In this document: positions 24,502-32,301 of the stretch, in pieces
Layout: the number at the start of each line of letters is the position of its first letter
Position numbering within the stretch: position 1 is the first letter of the stretch
Origin: JAVXCQ01 sp036659415
GTDB lineage: Bacteria > Bacillota > Negativicutes > Acidaminococcales > Acidaminococcaceae
Direction: 5' to 3'
Assembly: GCA_036659415.1 (NCBI GenBank)
Contig: JAVXCQ010000003.1
Coordinates: 1 to 64,000 of the forward strand
Length of the DNA stretch: 64,000 nucleotides
Program-made: the position numbers and the translations under genes
Notes under the pieces: generated by a model
Database searches by the model: none
Told to the model about the DNA's origin: nothing
Seen by the model: only the letters and a program-made list of their open reading frames with translations

Positions 24502-25677
24502 TTAAATCGCAATTTTTTCCTTAAAGTTTTGGATACCATCTTTGTACTCAATAATAACAGCACTCTTAATTGGATTATGTTTGCTGTCAAAGGTAACCTT
24601 ACCGGTCGCTACTTGCAAATCTTTTGTTTTTGCCATTTCAGCTGCTACTTTAACACCTTCGGTAGAAGCAGATTTTTTCAAAGCATTGACAACGATCATC
24701 GCTGCATCGTAACCATGAATGGCAAAGTTATCAGGTTCTGCATTATAAGCAGCTTTGTACGCTTTAATAAAGTTTTGCACACTAACTTCTTTATCTTGAG
24801 CGGAGAAAGCGCTACAGAAATAAGTATTGTTCAAAGCTTCTTTACCGGCAATTTCTGCCAATTTTGGTGAATCCCAACCATCAGAGCCTAACATTGGGCA
24901 ATTAAGACCAATTTCACGGGCTTGTTTAATAATTTTAGAAACTTCTTCATAATAAGCCGGAATGTAAACGGCTTCCGGATTAGTAGCTTTAATTTTAGTC
25001 AAAGCTGCTTTAAAGTCTACGTCCTTAGCCAAAAAAGCTTCGTTAGCCAAAATTTTACCGCCATTTTTTTCTAAAGTATTACTGAAAACTGCGGATAAAC
25101 CTTTGGAATATTCACTAGAAGCATCATACAAGATAGCAACATTTTTAATATTTAAAGTTTTATTAACAAATTCCGCCATGACTTGACCTTGGAAAGGGTC
25201 GATAAAGCAAGCACGGAAAATAAAATCTTTAGTTTTGCCGTCTTTAACGGTAATATTTTCAGCCGTAGCCACCGGTGCCATCAGCGGAATCTTATTATCA
25301 GTGACGATTTGTGCAGAAGCTGCCACGCAGCCACTCGTTGCAGGTCCAATAATGGCCACTGCTTTATCTTGGCTAATGAGCTTCGTCACAGCGTTACCGG
25401 CTTCTGACGGTTCAGACTTGTTATCACTTTCCACCAATTTAATCTTTTTGCCGTTAATCCCCCCGGCTTTGTTCACCTCATCAATAGCTAGTTTCACGCC
25501 AGACAATGTGGATTTACCATAATTTGCAACCCCACCTGTTAATTCAAAGCTGGCCCCAATTACAATTTCATCTGCTTTAGCTGCGTCTTTCTTCTTGTCC
25601 CCGCCACAACCAGTCAGTGCTGAAGTCAAAACTACTGCAGCACAAGCTAAACTTGCCATTTTTTTCCATGATTTCAT
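24502..25677 (-). CDS. livK: Branched-chain amino acid binding lipoprotein LivK
   Basis: A 391-residue solute-binding protein anchored by a lipobox (L-T-G-C, cysteine at about residue 24). The mature protein is a type I periplasmic-binding fold (I-V-I-G-A-S-F-E-L-T-G-G, Y-G-K-S..G-V-K-L-A-I-D-E-V-N, V-A-I-I-G-P-A-T-S-G) typical for leucine, isoleucine and valine binding. The ATG at 25677 with AAAGGTG is preferred over 25731, which would place 18 polar residues before the signal peptide. It heads the livKHMGF cluster. Confidence 0.92.
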   Translation of the reverse strand: MKSWKKMASLACAAVVLTSALTGCGGDKKKDAAKADEIVIGASFELTGGVANYGKSTLSGVKLAIDEVNKAGGINGKKIKLVESDNKSEPSEAGNAVTKLISQDKAVAIIGPATSGCVAASAQIVTDNKIPLMAPVATAENITVKDGKTKDFIFRACFIDPFQGQVMAEFVNKTLNIKNVAILYDASSEYSKGLSAVFSNTLEKNGGKILANEAFLAKDVDFKAALTKIKATNPEAVYIPAYYEEVSKIIKQAREIGLNCPMLGSDGWDSPKLAEIAGKEALNNTYFCSAFSAQDKEVSVQNFIKAYKAAYNAEPDNFAIHGYDAAMIVVNALKKSASTEGVKVAAEMAKTKDLQVATGKVTFDSKHNPIKSAVIIEYKDGIQNFKEKIAI

Positions 25678-25810
25678 ATTGTTCACCTTTTCTTTCCCTT
25701 TTTTTGTTACAAAATTTACCGTTTTCTCCAAAGTGCATTTATACCGAATATTTTACAATCTTAAATACACTTGCCAAAAATTAGTTTACTCTTGTAACTG
25801 CTTGCTTCAC

Positions 25811-25840
25811 ATTATAAAAAACATTTAGTACTTTTGTCAA
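25811..25840 (-). promoter_or_regulatory. Promoter of livK
   Basis: On the minus strand perfect TTGACA (25840-25835), 18-base spacer, perfect TATAAT (25816-25811). Confidence 0.85.
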
Positions 25841-25841
25841 T

Positions 25842-25871
25842 GCTTATTTTGTAAAAAAGTACAAAATAAGC
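25842..25871. repeat. Inverted repeat next to livK -35 element
   Basis: Perfect 12-base arms GCTTATTTTGTA (25842-25853) and TACAAAATAAGC (25860-25871) around a six-base centre. It touches the -35 box of the livK promoter on its upstream side, the position of an operator or activator site. A hairpin role in RNA is less likely because it lies outside the expected transcript. The rest of 25872-25980 is AT-rich and empty. Confidence 0.6.
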
Positions 25872-25980
25872 TTATTTTTTTGTAAACTTTTATATATATT
25901 CGTCACTTCTCTATATTTGTTCTTATCCAAAAGACTTTAGTCCTTTGCTAGTGGCAATTTCTCTAATCTCTCTGCTTTTT

Positions 25981-26009
25981 TTGCGTATCAATGCCATTTA
26001 CTATATAAT
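25981..26009 (+). promoter_or_regulatory. Promoter of the 130-residue membrane protein
   Basis: TTGCGT at 25981-25986, 17-base spacer, TATAAT at 26004-26009, 34 bases before the start codon. Confidence 0.7.
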
Positions 26010-26042
26010 ACAAAGTAGACAAAAACACTAAAGGAGTTACCT

Positions 26043-26435
26043 ATGAATTTTCTTCCGGTATTATTTATTTTTTTAGAAATTCTTTCCCTCGTTTTTTATA
26101 AGCGGTTTTATTTTTTTGTTTACTCTTTCGCCGCTATGCTAGAAAAAACTGCGGGCAAAGTGCGCGTTATTAAATTTGATTTGCTAGGCCTATTTTTTAT
26201 TGGCTACTATCTTTTTCATTTGCTCTTTTTATTCTATTGCGTTTATCTAATGTTCCAACCTAAATGGGAACCTGGTTGTATGTTACTTTTATTGGCGACA
26301 GCAGAAAGCTATGCGGTCAAAGCCGAAATTAAAGGTTTGTATCGGCAAGCTGCCAACGGCTGCAAATACCCCAAACTGATTTTTAAGTTTTTTATTTCCT
26401 CGCTCACAATCTTTATTTTACTCAACCTGCTTTAA
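26043..26435 (+). CDS. Small membrane protein of unknown function
   Basis: A 130-residue, strongly hydrophobic protein with three likely membrane segments (about residues 3-30, 48-72 and 112-130) rich in Phe, Leu and Tyr, and a polar stretch around residues 85-108. AAAGGAG precedes the ATG. It is the only plus-strand gene between 16.7 and 38.8 kb, against the direction of replication. I recognise no family. Confidence 0.7.
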   Translation: MNFLPVLFIFLEILSLVFYKRFYFFVYSFAAMLEKTAGKVRVIKFDLLGLFFIGYYLFHLLFLFYCVYLMFQPKWEPGCMLLLLATAESYAVKAEIKGLYRQAANGCKYPKLIFKFFISSLTIFILLNLL

Positions 26436-26553
26436 ATAGCCTCCTGACCGCTAATTTTCGTTTTTGTGCTACTTTTGTCTGTTCAACGACGAATCACAAG
26501 CTAAATCTTTTTATCGTCCCTCCTGGACAATTTTAAGAGGCGGTTTTTAAGCC

Positions 26554-26600
26554 AAAAAAATACACCTGTGGAAATTAATTTCCGCAGGTGTATTTTTTTT
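26554..26600. terminator. Bidirectional terminator
   Basis: Fifteen-base arms (AAAAAAATACACCTG and complement) with an inner GGAAATTAATTTCC helix, T8 tail on the plus side. The minus-strand DUF4446 gene stops inside the tail at 26599. The stretch 26436-26553 holds nothing else I recognise. Confidence 0.9.
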
Positions 26601-27084
26601 AAACGTTTAACGCTTCAATTTCTTCTTTGGACAACGTATGTTCAGATTTACCATTTTTTATCGGTTTCCCATAACTGCGATTATCTTCACGGCCATAAAT
26701 ACTAGAAAGTACTACGCCGTTATTTTCTCCGTCTAAGAAAGCAACACTATAACTCATCTCGCCACCCATTTCATCAAAAGCGTTATAACGAACCACATTT
26801 AGCTTTTGTACACAACCTTGCAATTGCTTTGCCAGCTTAGCATCATGCTCTTCCAATTGTTTAATTTTTGCCTGTGCTACTTTTAATTCGGCCAGCGTTT
26901 CTGTAAGCAAACTGCCGATATCTACATTATCGCTACCCTTAGCAAATAAATCGTATTTTGCTTGTAAAACATGAACTTGCGCAGTAGAACGCCACAACAT
27001 TATAAATAAAATCAAAATCAAAATCGCTAGTACACCGATAATATGTGCTAAATGCATTGTCATTACCATATTTGCTTGTTCCAT
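26599..27084 (-). CDS. DUF4446 family protein
   Basis: A 161-residue protein with an N-terminal membrane helix (about residues 10-32), a short coiled-coil-like stretch (residues 60-90) and a conserved C-terminal domain with V-R-Y-N-A-F-D-E-M-G-G-E-M-S-Y-S-V-A and S-S-I-Y-G-R-E-D, the DUF4446 hallmark. The family is common next to parAB in Firmicutes; no function is established. It follows DUF554, parB and parA on the same strand. Confidence 0.85.
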   Translation of the reverse strand: MEQANMVMTMHLAHIIGVLAILILILFIMLWRSTAQVHVLQAKYDLFAKGSDNVDIGSLLTETLAELKVAQAKIKQLEEHDAKLAKQLQGCVQKLNVVRYNAFDEMGGEMSYSVAFLDGENNGVVLSSIYGREDNRSYGKPIKNGKSEHTLSKEEIEALNV

Positions 27085-27100
27085 CTCTTATCTACCTCTT

Positions 27101-27814
27101 CTATCTAAATAATATAAAAAGCTCCACAAAAATACCGGCAAAAAAAATAGCAGGCAAGAGATTAGCAAGCCTAATCTCTTGTATTTTAAGCATGTTAAGC
27201 GCAATGGCAATAATCAAAATACCGCCCGTAGCCGTAACCTCTGCTAAAACCGCCGATGTCATCACCGACTCTAACGAACTAGCCAAAAGCGTCAAACTAC
27301 CTTGGTACAATCCTACACTTAAAGCCGAGAACGCAACACCTACACCCATATTGGCGGTAAAAATAATAGCAGTCAAACCGTCTAAACTTGCCTTGGCATA
27401 CAAGGTAGTAGCATTACCAGTTAACCCTTCTTGAATACTACCAACTATCGCCATGGCTCCGACACAATAAATTAAGCTAGCTGCTACAAAACCTTCACTA
27501 ATAGTCGTACCGGTCGTAGCACCTGTCGCCCGCTTTTGCGCTATTTTACTACCCAACCAATCACCACAACGGTTGAGTCCCTTATCTAGGTCCAAGCTTT
27601 CTCCCACTAACGCACCGCAGACTAAACTCAAAATTACAATAATCATATTATTGGTTTGCAAAGCCATCTGAATTCCGATTACAGCAATTGCTAGCCCAAT
27701 ACCTTGCATAATTGTACCCTGTACTTTTACCGGTAAACCTTGTTTAAGCATTAAGCCTAGTGTGGCGCCCACCAAAATGGCACCAACATTAACTAGCGTA
27801 CCCATCCCCATCAT
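27101..27814 (-). CDS. DUF554 family membrane protein (YdfK-like)
   Basis: A 237-residue protein with about seven membrane helices, beginning G-T-L-V-N-V-G-A-I-L-V-G and containing G-E-x-L-D-L-D near residue 70, the pattern of the DUF554 (YdfK/YqgA) family. GGAGGTGG precedes the ATG. Function is unknown; it is in line with parB upstream. Confidence 0.85.
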   Translation of the reverse strand: MMGMGTLVNVGAILVGATLGLMLKQGLPVKVQGTIMQGIGLAIAVIGIQMALQTNNMIIVILSLVCGALVGESLDLDKGLNRCGDWLGSKIAQKRATGATTGTTISEGFVAASLIYCVGAMAIVGSIQEGLTGNATTLYAKASLDGLTAIIFTANMGVGVAFSALSVGLYQGSLTLLASSLESVMTSAVLAEVTATGGILIIAIALNMLKIQEIRLANLLPAIFFAGIFVELFILFR

Positions 27815-27878
27815 GCTGGAACCACCTCCCCCACACTCTTGCCTATCTAATCTGCACTAAGTAGTCCTCTGTCTAGGC

Positions 27879-28862
27879 TTAGACGGTTAATTTTGACGTT
27901 CTCAGCTCCTTAGTTATACCACTAGTAACTTGACGTCCCTCCAGCAATTCATAAAGCCGTTCCAAATCCTCTGCGGAATAATAGTCGATTTCGATTTTGC
28001 CTGTAGCCGCAGTTTTGGGGGTAACTCTTACCTTGGTCCCTAATAATAATTGCAACTTATTTTGAAACTCCGTACAATCAAGTTCCGGCAAGCCGGTAGC
28101 CTTGGCTGGTTTTGCCTTGCCCGCCTTCGCTTCGGGGTGAGAGCTTAAGATTTCGACCTTTTCGCGCAAAACACTAACCGGGCGACCAGCCTTATAATCA
28201 TTAACTATTTCCTCAATGGTGCGAGCGCTCCAGTCATTGGCACAAATTGCTTGAGCTAGCTTCAGCTGTTGCTCTTGATCCGTTATCACTAGGAGCGGCC
28301 GAACTTGTCCTAAGGTAAGCTTTTCTTCCAACACATATTTCCTAATTGCCGGTGGTAAATTTAGTAACCGCAAAATATTCGCCACAGCTGTGCGGCTACG
28401 CCCTAATTTTTTAGCTACCTCTACTTGCGTCATTCCCAGCTTATCCATAATGGCTTTAATGCCTTCCGCTTCTTCCAACGGATTAAGATTATGGCGCTGA
28501 ATGTTTTCAATCATCGCCACTTCCATCATCGCAGCTTCTTCATAAACACGAATAACTACCGGTACTTTAGTGAGCCCAGCTGCTTTCGCCGCACGCCAGC
28601 GTCGTTCACCAGCAACTATTTCGTACTGCTCTCCAGCTTGACGCACAATGAGCGGCTGAATGATACCATGCTCTTCGATGGAAGCCACCAGTTCTTTGAG
28701 CTTAGCCGGATCAAAACTTTTACGCGGTTGATAGGGATTGGGCACTAAATCCTTCAGCTCTATCTCCGTCTTACTTTCTTCTGCATGTACCTCTAACTGT
28801 TCTTCTAAAGGCTTATCAAAAAAAGCGCCTAAACCCTTGCCCAAAGCCAGTCTTTTACTCAT
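27879..28862 (-). CDS. parB: Chromosome partitioning protein ParB (Spo0J)
   Basis: Binds parS and spreads as a CTP-dependent clamp to organise the origin. The 327-residue protein has the N-terminal clamp domain with N-P-Y-Q-P-R-K and G-E-R-R-W-R-A, a helix-turn-helix region with G-R-S-R-T-A-V-A-N-I-L-R-L-L (Arg at the ParB-type specificity position) and a C-terminal dimerisation domain. The ATG at 28862 follows GGGAGG and overlaps the parA stop by eight bases. Confidence 0.95.
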   Translation of the reverse strand: MSKRLALGKGLGAFFDKPLEEQLEVHAEESKTEIELKDLVPNPYQPRKSFDPAKLKELVASIEEHGIIQPLIVRQAGEQYEIVAGERRWRAAKAAGLTKVPVVIRVYEEAAMMEVAMIENIQRHNLNPLEEAEGIKAIMDKLGMTQVEVAKKLGRSRTAVANILRLLNLPPAIRKYVLEEKLTLGQVRPLLVITDQEQQLKLAQAICANDWSARTIEEIVNDYKAGRPVSVLREKVEILSSHPEAKAGKAKPAKATGLPELDCTEFQNKLQLLLGTKVRVTPKTAATGKIEIDYYSAEDLERLYELLEGRQVTSGITKELRTSKLTV

Positions 28863-29625
28863 CACCAATAACCTCCCGTGCCAAATCAAAATAAACTTCG
28901 GCACCTTTTGATTTAGGATCATAAACAATGACCGGCTGTCCGTGGCTTGGTGCCTCAGACAGTCTAATATTACGAGGGATAATCGTATTGTACATTTTAG
29001 CCGTAAAGTATTTTTTTACTTCACCCACCACATCATTGGAAAGGTTAGTACGGCCATCAAACATGGTCATCACCACTCCCTCCAAGGTTAAAGCCGGATT
29101 GAGATTGCGTTGTACCAATTGAATTGTTTTCATAAGCTGAGTTACGCCTTCCAAAGCATAAAACTCACATTGAATAGGTATTAAAACTGAACCAGCAGCT
29201 GTTAAAGCATTTAACGTTAATAACCCTAGCGACGGTGGACAATCTATGAGGACATAATCATAGTCATACTTTACTCGGTCTAACGCCCGCTTAAGCCTAG
29301 CCTCCCTATTCATTTGCATGACTAGCTCTACTTCCGCTCCGGCCAGTTGAATCGTCGCCGGTAACACCCACAGATTGTCATAATCACTTTTAACAATGAT
29401 CTCAGCCATATTTGCTTCATTAATTAAAACATCATAAATACATTTTTTAATGTAGCTTTTTTCAAAACCCAGACCGCTGGTAGAATTTCCCTGTGGGTCA
29501 CTGTCTATCAACAGCACTTTGCGTCCTAAAGAGGCTAAACAAGCAGCCAAATTAACGGTTGTTGTGGTTTTACCTACCCCGCCTTTTTGGTTGGCGATGG
29601 CAATTACTTTAACCAAAATCTTCAC
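28855..29625 (-). CDS. parA: Chromosome partitioning ATPase ParA (Soj)
   Basis: A 256-residue ParA/MinD-type ATPase with the deviant Walker A Q-K-G-G-V-G-K-T-T near residue 13 and D-x-D-P-Q-G-N-S-T. In Firmicutes Soj also controls DnaA activity at the origin. The start is uncertain: GTG at 29625, or TTG at 29616 giving the usual M-V-K-V-I-A-I-A-N. It is translationally coupled to parB. Confidence 0.95.
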   Translation of the reverse strand: MKILVKVIAIANQKGGVGKTTTTVNLAACLASLGRKVLLIDSDPQGNSTSGLGFEKSYIKKCIYDVLINEANMAEIIVKSDYDNLWVLPATIQLAGAEVELVMQMNREARLKRALDRVKYDYDYVLIDCPPSLGLLTLNALTAAGSVLIPIQCEFYALEGVTQLMKTIQLVQRNLNPALTLEGVVMTMFDGRTNLSNDVVGEVKKYFTAKMYNTIIPRNIRLSEAPSHGQPVIVYDPKSKGAEVYFDLAREVIGDE

Positions 29626-29797
29626 CCCATCTTCTTTTTACTTAGTACCTTACTACTGTACTAACAATAAAGCACGCAGGCACACGACTAGCTAGCGTGC
29701 AGGCTGAATCCTCCCTATAGCAGCTACCTTTTTGCGTAGTGCAACCCTTATTCCAACTTTTACTTGCCCCGTTTGTTCAACCTTTAACTATCTATAT

Positions 29798-29825
29798 ATT
29801 TTATCATACTTTTACCCTATAACAA
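29798..29825 (-). promoter_or_regulatory. Probable promoter of parAB
   Basis: On the minus strand TTGTTA (29825-29820), 16-base spacer and an extended -10 TGATAAAAT (29803-29798 for the hexamer). About 170 bases of leader follow, including a GCACGC/GCGTGC hairpin around 29670-29705 with no recognised function. Confidence 0.5.
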
Positions 29826-29955
29826 GTTTATTACCGTGTTTTTTATCTTAGCTTTCCCCTCAAGTTCCTAACTCCCCCCCTCAAAGCCTTTCCTATTGCT
29901 ACACTAGTACCTATTTTCTAATTCTTCACCCTACAGAAAAAAATCTTCTTAAAAA

Positions 29956-29995
29956 TCAAAAGAGCAATGTTTCACGTGAAACATTGCTCTTTTGA
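29956..29995. promoter_or_regulatory. parS site within a 40-bp palindrome
   Basis: The 16-base consensus parS TGTTTCACGTGAAACA occupies 29968-29983 exactly. It is the centre of a 40-base perfect palindrome (arms 29956-29975 and 29976-29995). On the minus strand it follows the MATE gene and is trailed by T-rich sequence, so the same DNA can act as ParB site and as terminator hairpin. Confidence 0.95.
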
Positions 29996-30017
29996 CGTCT
30001 TCATTCTGTCCAGCTCT

Positions 30018-31349
30018 TTAAATTAACATTTTCTTTTGCCAACGCCAATAAATGCTCAATCCTAATAAATCCGCCAAACACCAGCCTATCGGTATAGACC
30101 ACCAAATTCCCTGCAAACCTAAAGCCGTACGATGCAAACTATACGCTAAAACTACCCGCGTACCCAAAGAAATTACCGTTAGCAAAATAGAAATCCCGCT
30201 TTGTGCCAAACCACGATAAAAGGCATAGAATAAAAATAAATAGCCAATGAGAAAGTAAAATCCACCGCAAATATAAAGATAGTTAATCCCGATGTGCAAA
30301 ACAGCGGTTTCTGTCGCCGGCACAAATAAAAGTAATAGCTCCCGTGCAAAAACAAGAACAAAACTGGAAATTAAGATAGCAAAACCCGTTACCAGTCCAA
30401 TCGCAATTTTAATACCTTTCTGAATACGTGCTCTTTGGCCTGCACCCCTATTTTGAGCCACAAAAGTCGCAAAAGCATTACCGAAATCCTGCAAAGGTAA
30501 ATAAGCAAAACTTTCTATTTTTACCGCCGCACTAAAACCAGCCATAACTAGTACCCCATAGCTATTAACCAACCCTTGAATTAATAAAATGCCGAAATTC
30601 ATGATAGTTTGCTGTGCACAAGCTAAAAGAGATTGGTTAATAATCAGCCTACCTAGCTCCGGCTCCCACTTTAGTTGCCATGGTAGCGTCCGCACCAGCG
30701 GTAGTTGTTGCCAACAGCAAAAAGCAGCAGCCACAGCTGTTAGTCCCTGCGCTGCTAAAGTTGCCCACGCCGCACCAGCTGTACCTAGGTTCCAAACCAG
30801 AATAAAGAGTAGATCAAGGACGATATTGATAAGCAACCCGGCGACCAGAAGATATAATGGCGTTTTGGAGTTTCCCACACTTCGCATTAACGTCGCACAA
30901 TAATGCAAAAGAGCTACAAAGGGTAAGCCGGCAAAAATAATTCTCGCGTACTCTTCCGTCAAGATAAAAATTGTTGTAGGAACTCTGAGTAATTGCAAAA
31001 TATCCTCTAAATAAAAAAGTAACAGCCCCGTCATAGAACCTGTAACCGTTGCTAATAAAATAAAGGCCGTAACCATGCTGTGTTGCAATTTTTCTTCCTG
31101 GTGAGCGCCAAAAAAGAAGGCGAAAATTACCCCACTCCCTAAACACAAACCTAATAAAATTGAATAAACAAAAATCAACAAAGTAAAAGAGGAGCCTACA
31201 GCAGCCAATGCCGCAGCCCCTAAGTACTGGCCTACAATCATCGTATCGATAACGTTGTATAGTTGTTGACAAATATTGCTTAGCATGAGAGGTAGGGCAA
31301 AAATTAATAATACCTGATATTCTTTACCCTTGGTTAAATCACCAATCAT
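30018..31349 (-). CDS. MATE family efflux protein
   Basis: A 443-residue protein with about twelve membrane helices, starting with an F-A-L-P-L-M-L-S-N-I-C-Q-Q-L-Y-N segment typical of MATE exporters. GGAGG precedes ATG 31349. It sits between noc and parA, interrupting an otherwise conserved block, with a parS palindrome at each end. It is similar in plan to the MATE gene at 11.5 kb. Substrate unknown. Confidence 0.9.
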   Translation of the reverse strand: MIGDLTKGKEYQVLLIFALPLMLSNICQQLYNVIDTMIVGQYLGAAALAAVGSSFTLLIFVYSILLGLCLGSGVIFAFFFGAHQEEKLQHSMVTAFILLATVTGSMTGLLLFYLEDILQLLRVPTTIFILTEEYARIIFAGLPFVALLHYCATLMRSVGNSKTPLYLLVAGLLINIVLDLLFILVWNLGTAGAAWATLAAQGLTAVAAAFCCWQQLPLVRTLPWQLKWEPELGRLIINQSLLACAQQTIMNFGILLIQGLVNSYGVLVMAGFSAAVKIESFAYLPLQDFGNAFATFVAQNRGAGQRARIQKGIKIAIGLVTGFAILISSFVLVFARELLLLFVPATETAVLHIGINYLYICGGFYFLIGYLFLFYAFYRGLAQSGISILLTVISLGTRVVLAYSLHRTALGLQGIWWSIPIGWCLADLLGLSIYWRWQKKMLI

Positions 31350-31368
31350 GACTTGACCTCCCTAACTT

Positions 31369-31410
31369 AAATACAAGCCAATGTTTCACGTGAAACATTG
31401 GCTTGTATTT
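31369..31410. promoter_or_regulatory. parS site within a 42-bp palindrome
   Basis: Exact parS at 31382-31397, centre of a 42-base perfect palindrome (arms 31369-31389 and 31390-31410). It lies between the stop of noc (31419) and the start of the MATE gene (31349) and could form a terminator hairpin for noc. Confidence 0.95.
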
Positions 31411-31418
31411 TGTTCATC

Positions 31419-32282
31419 TTATTTATGCTTAGAAGTGTTAGCTATACGAAGCGTGACAATTAGCTCTTCACCGTCCACAATTTGCTCCATTTTAACAGGA
31501 ATACCGGAAGCATCAATGCTTTTTACTATTTGTTTAATGCTATTAAGATAAATTCGCACGTCTTGCACAATCATTAATCTTTTCGTTTTTTTCAATTTTC
31601 CAGAAGTTTGATGCTCTTCTAAATATGTTTCTATATACGCTTCGGTTTCTCGAACATTAAGCGCTTTTTTGACAATAATACCAACAATATCCAATTGTTC
31701 CGCTTCAGTTGCAATTTTTAACAATACACGAGCATGTCGCTCCGTTAAGTTATTATTTTTTAATTCGCTTCTAACACTTTCAGGAAGGCGTAGCAGCCTA
31801 AGTTTATTAGCAATGGTGGACTGTTTTTTACCCACTCTACTCGCCATGGATTCTTGAGTTAAATGGAATTGCGCCATGAGTCTTTCATAGCCCTCTGCTT
31901 CCTCCAGATAATGCAAATCCTCCCGTTGTAGATTTTCAATCAAAGCGATTTCAGCAATTTGTTGTTGTGTATATTCACTGACGATAACCGGAACCTCCAA
32001 TAAATCAGCAAGTTTTGAAGCGCGTAAACGTCTTTCCCCAGCTATAAGCATATATTTTCCCGACCCTAAAGGTGCTACTAGCAAGGGCTGTAAAACACCG
32101 TATTGACTAATGGAATGTGCTAAATCTGCCAAGGCTTCAGGCTCAAAATGTTTTCTTGGTTGATAAGGATTAGCTTCGATTTGTCCGATTGGCACCGATA
32201 AAATAGCTACTTCCCCACTACTGGCTGTTTCATCCATGCCCACCCCAATATCTAAATAAGAGAAATCATCATTAATCGTCAT
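31419..32282 (-). CDS. noc: Noc-type ParB paralogue
   Basis: A 287-residue ParB-family protein. The clamp domain is present (N-P-Y-Q-P-R-K, G-E-R-R-L-R-A). In the helix-turn-helix it reads G-K-K-Q-S-T-I-A-N-K-L-R-L-L, with Gln and Lys where ParB has Arg and a small or polar residue; these are known switch positions giving Noc-box rather than parS binding. The N-terminus (M-T-I-N-D-D-F-S-Y-L-D) is acidic and lacks the basic amphipathic helix that tethers B. subtilis Noc to the membrane. Neighbour rsmG on the same strand is the usual context. Confidence 0.85.
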   Translation of the reverse strand: MTINDDFSYLDIGVGMDETASSGEVAILSVPIGQIEANPYQPRKHFEPEALADLAHSISQYGVLQPLLVAPLGSGKYMLIAGERRLRASKLADLLEVPVIVSEYTQQQIAEIALIENLQREDLHYLEEAEGYERLMAQFHLTQESMASRVGKKQSTIANKLRLLRLPESVRSELKNNNLTERHARVLLKIATEAEQLDIVGIIVKKALNVRETEAYIETYLEEHQTSGKLKKTKRLMIVQDVRIYLNSIKQIVKSIDASGIPVKMEQIVDGEELIVTLRIANTSKHK

Positions 32283-32301
32283 TATGGCACTACCCCTTCC
32301 G

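Noticed and set aside
25842..25871. Terminator hairpin for a plus-strand transcript
   Set aside because: T-rich sequence follows it, but no plus-strand gene precedes it; the position next to the livK -35 fits an operator better.
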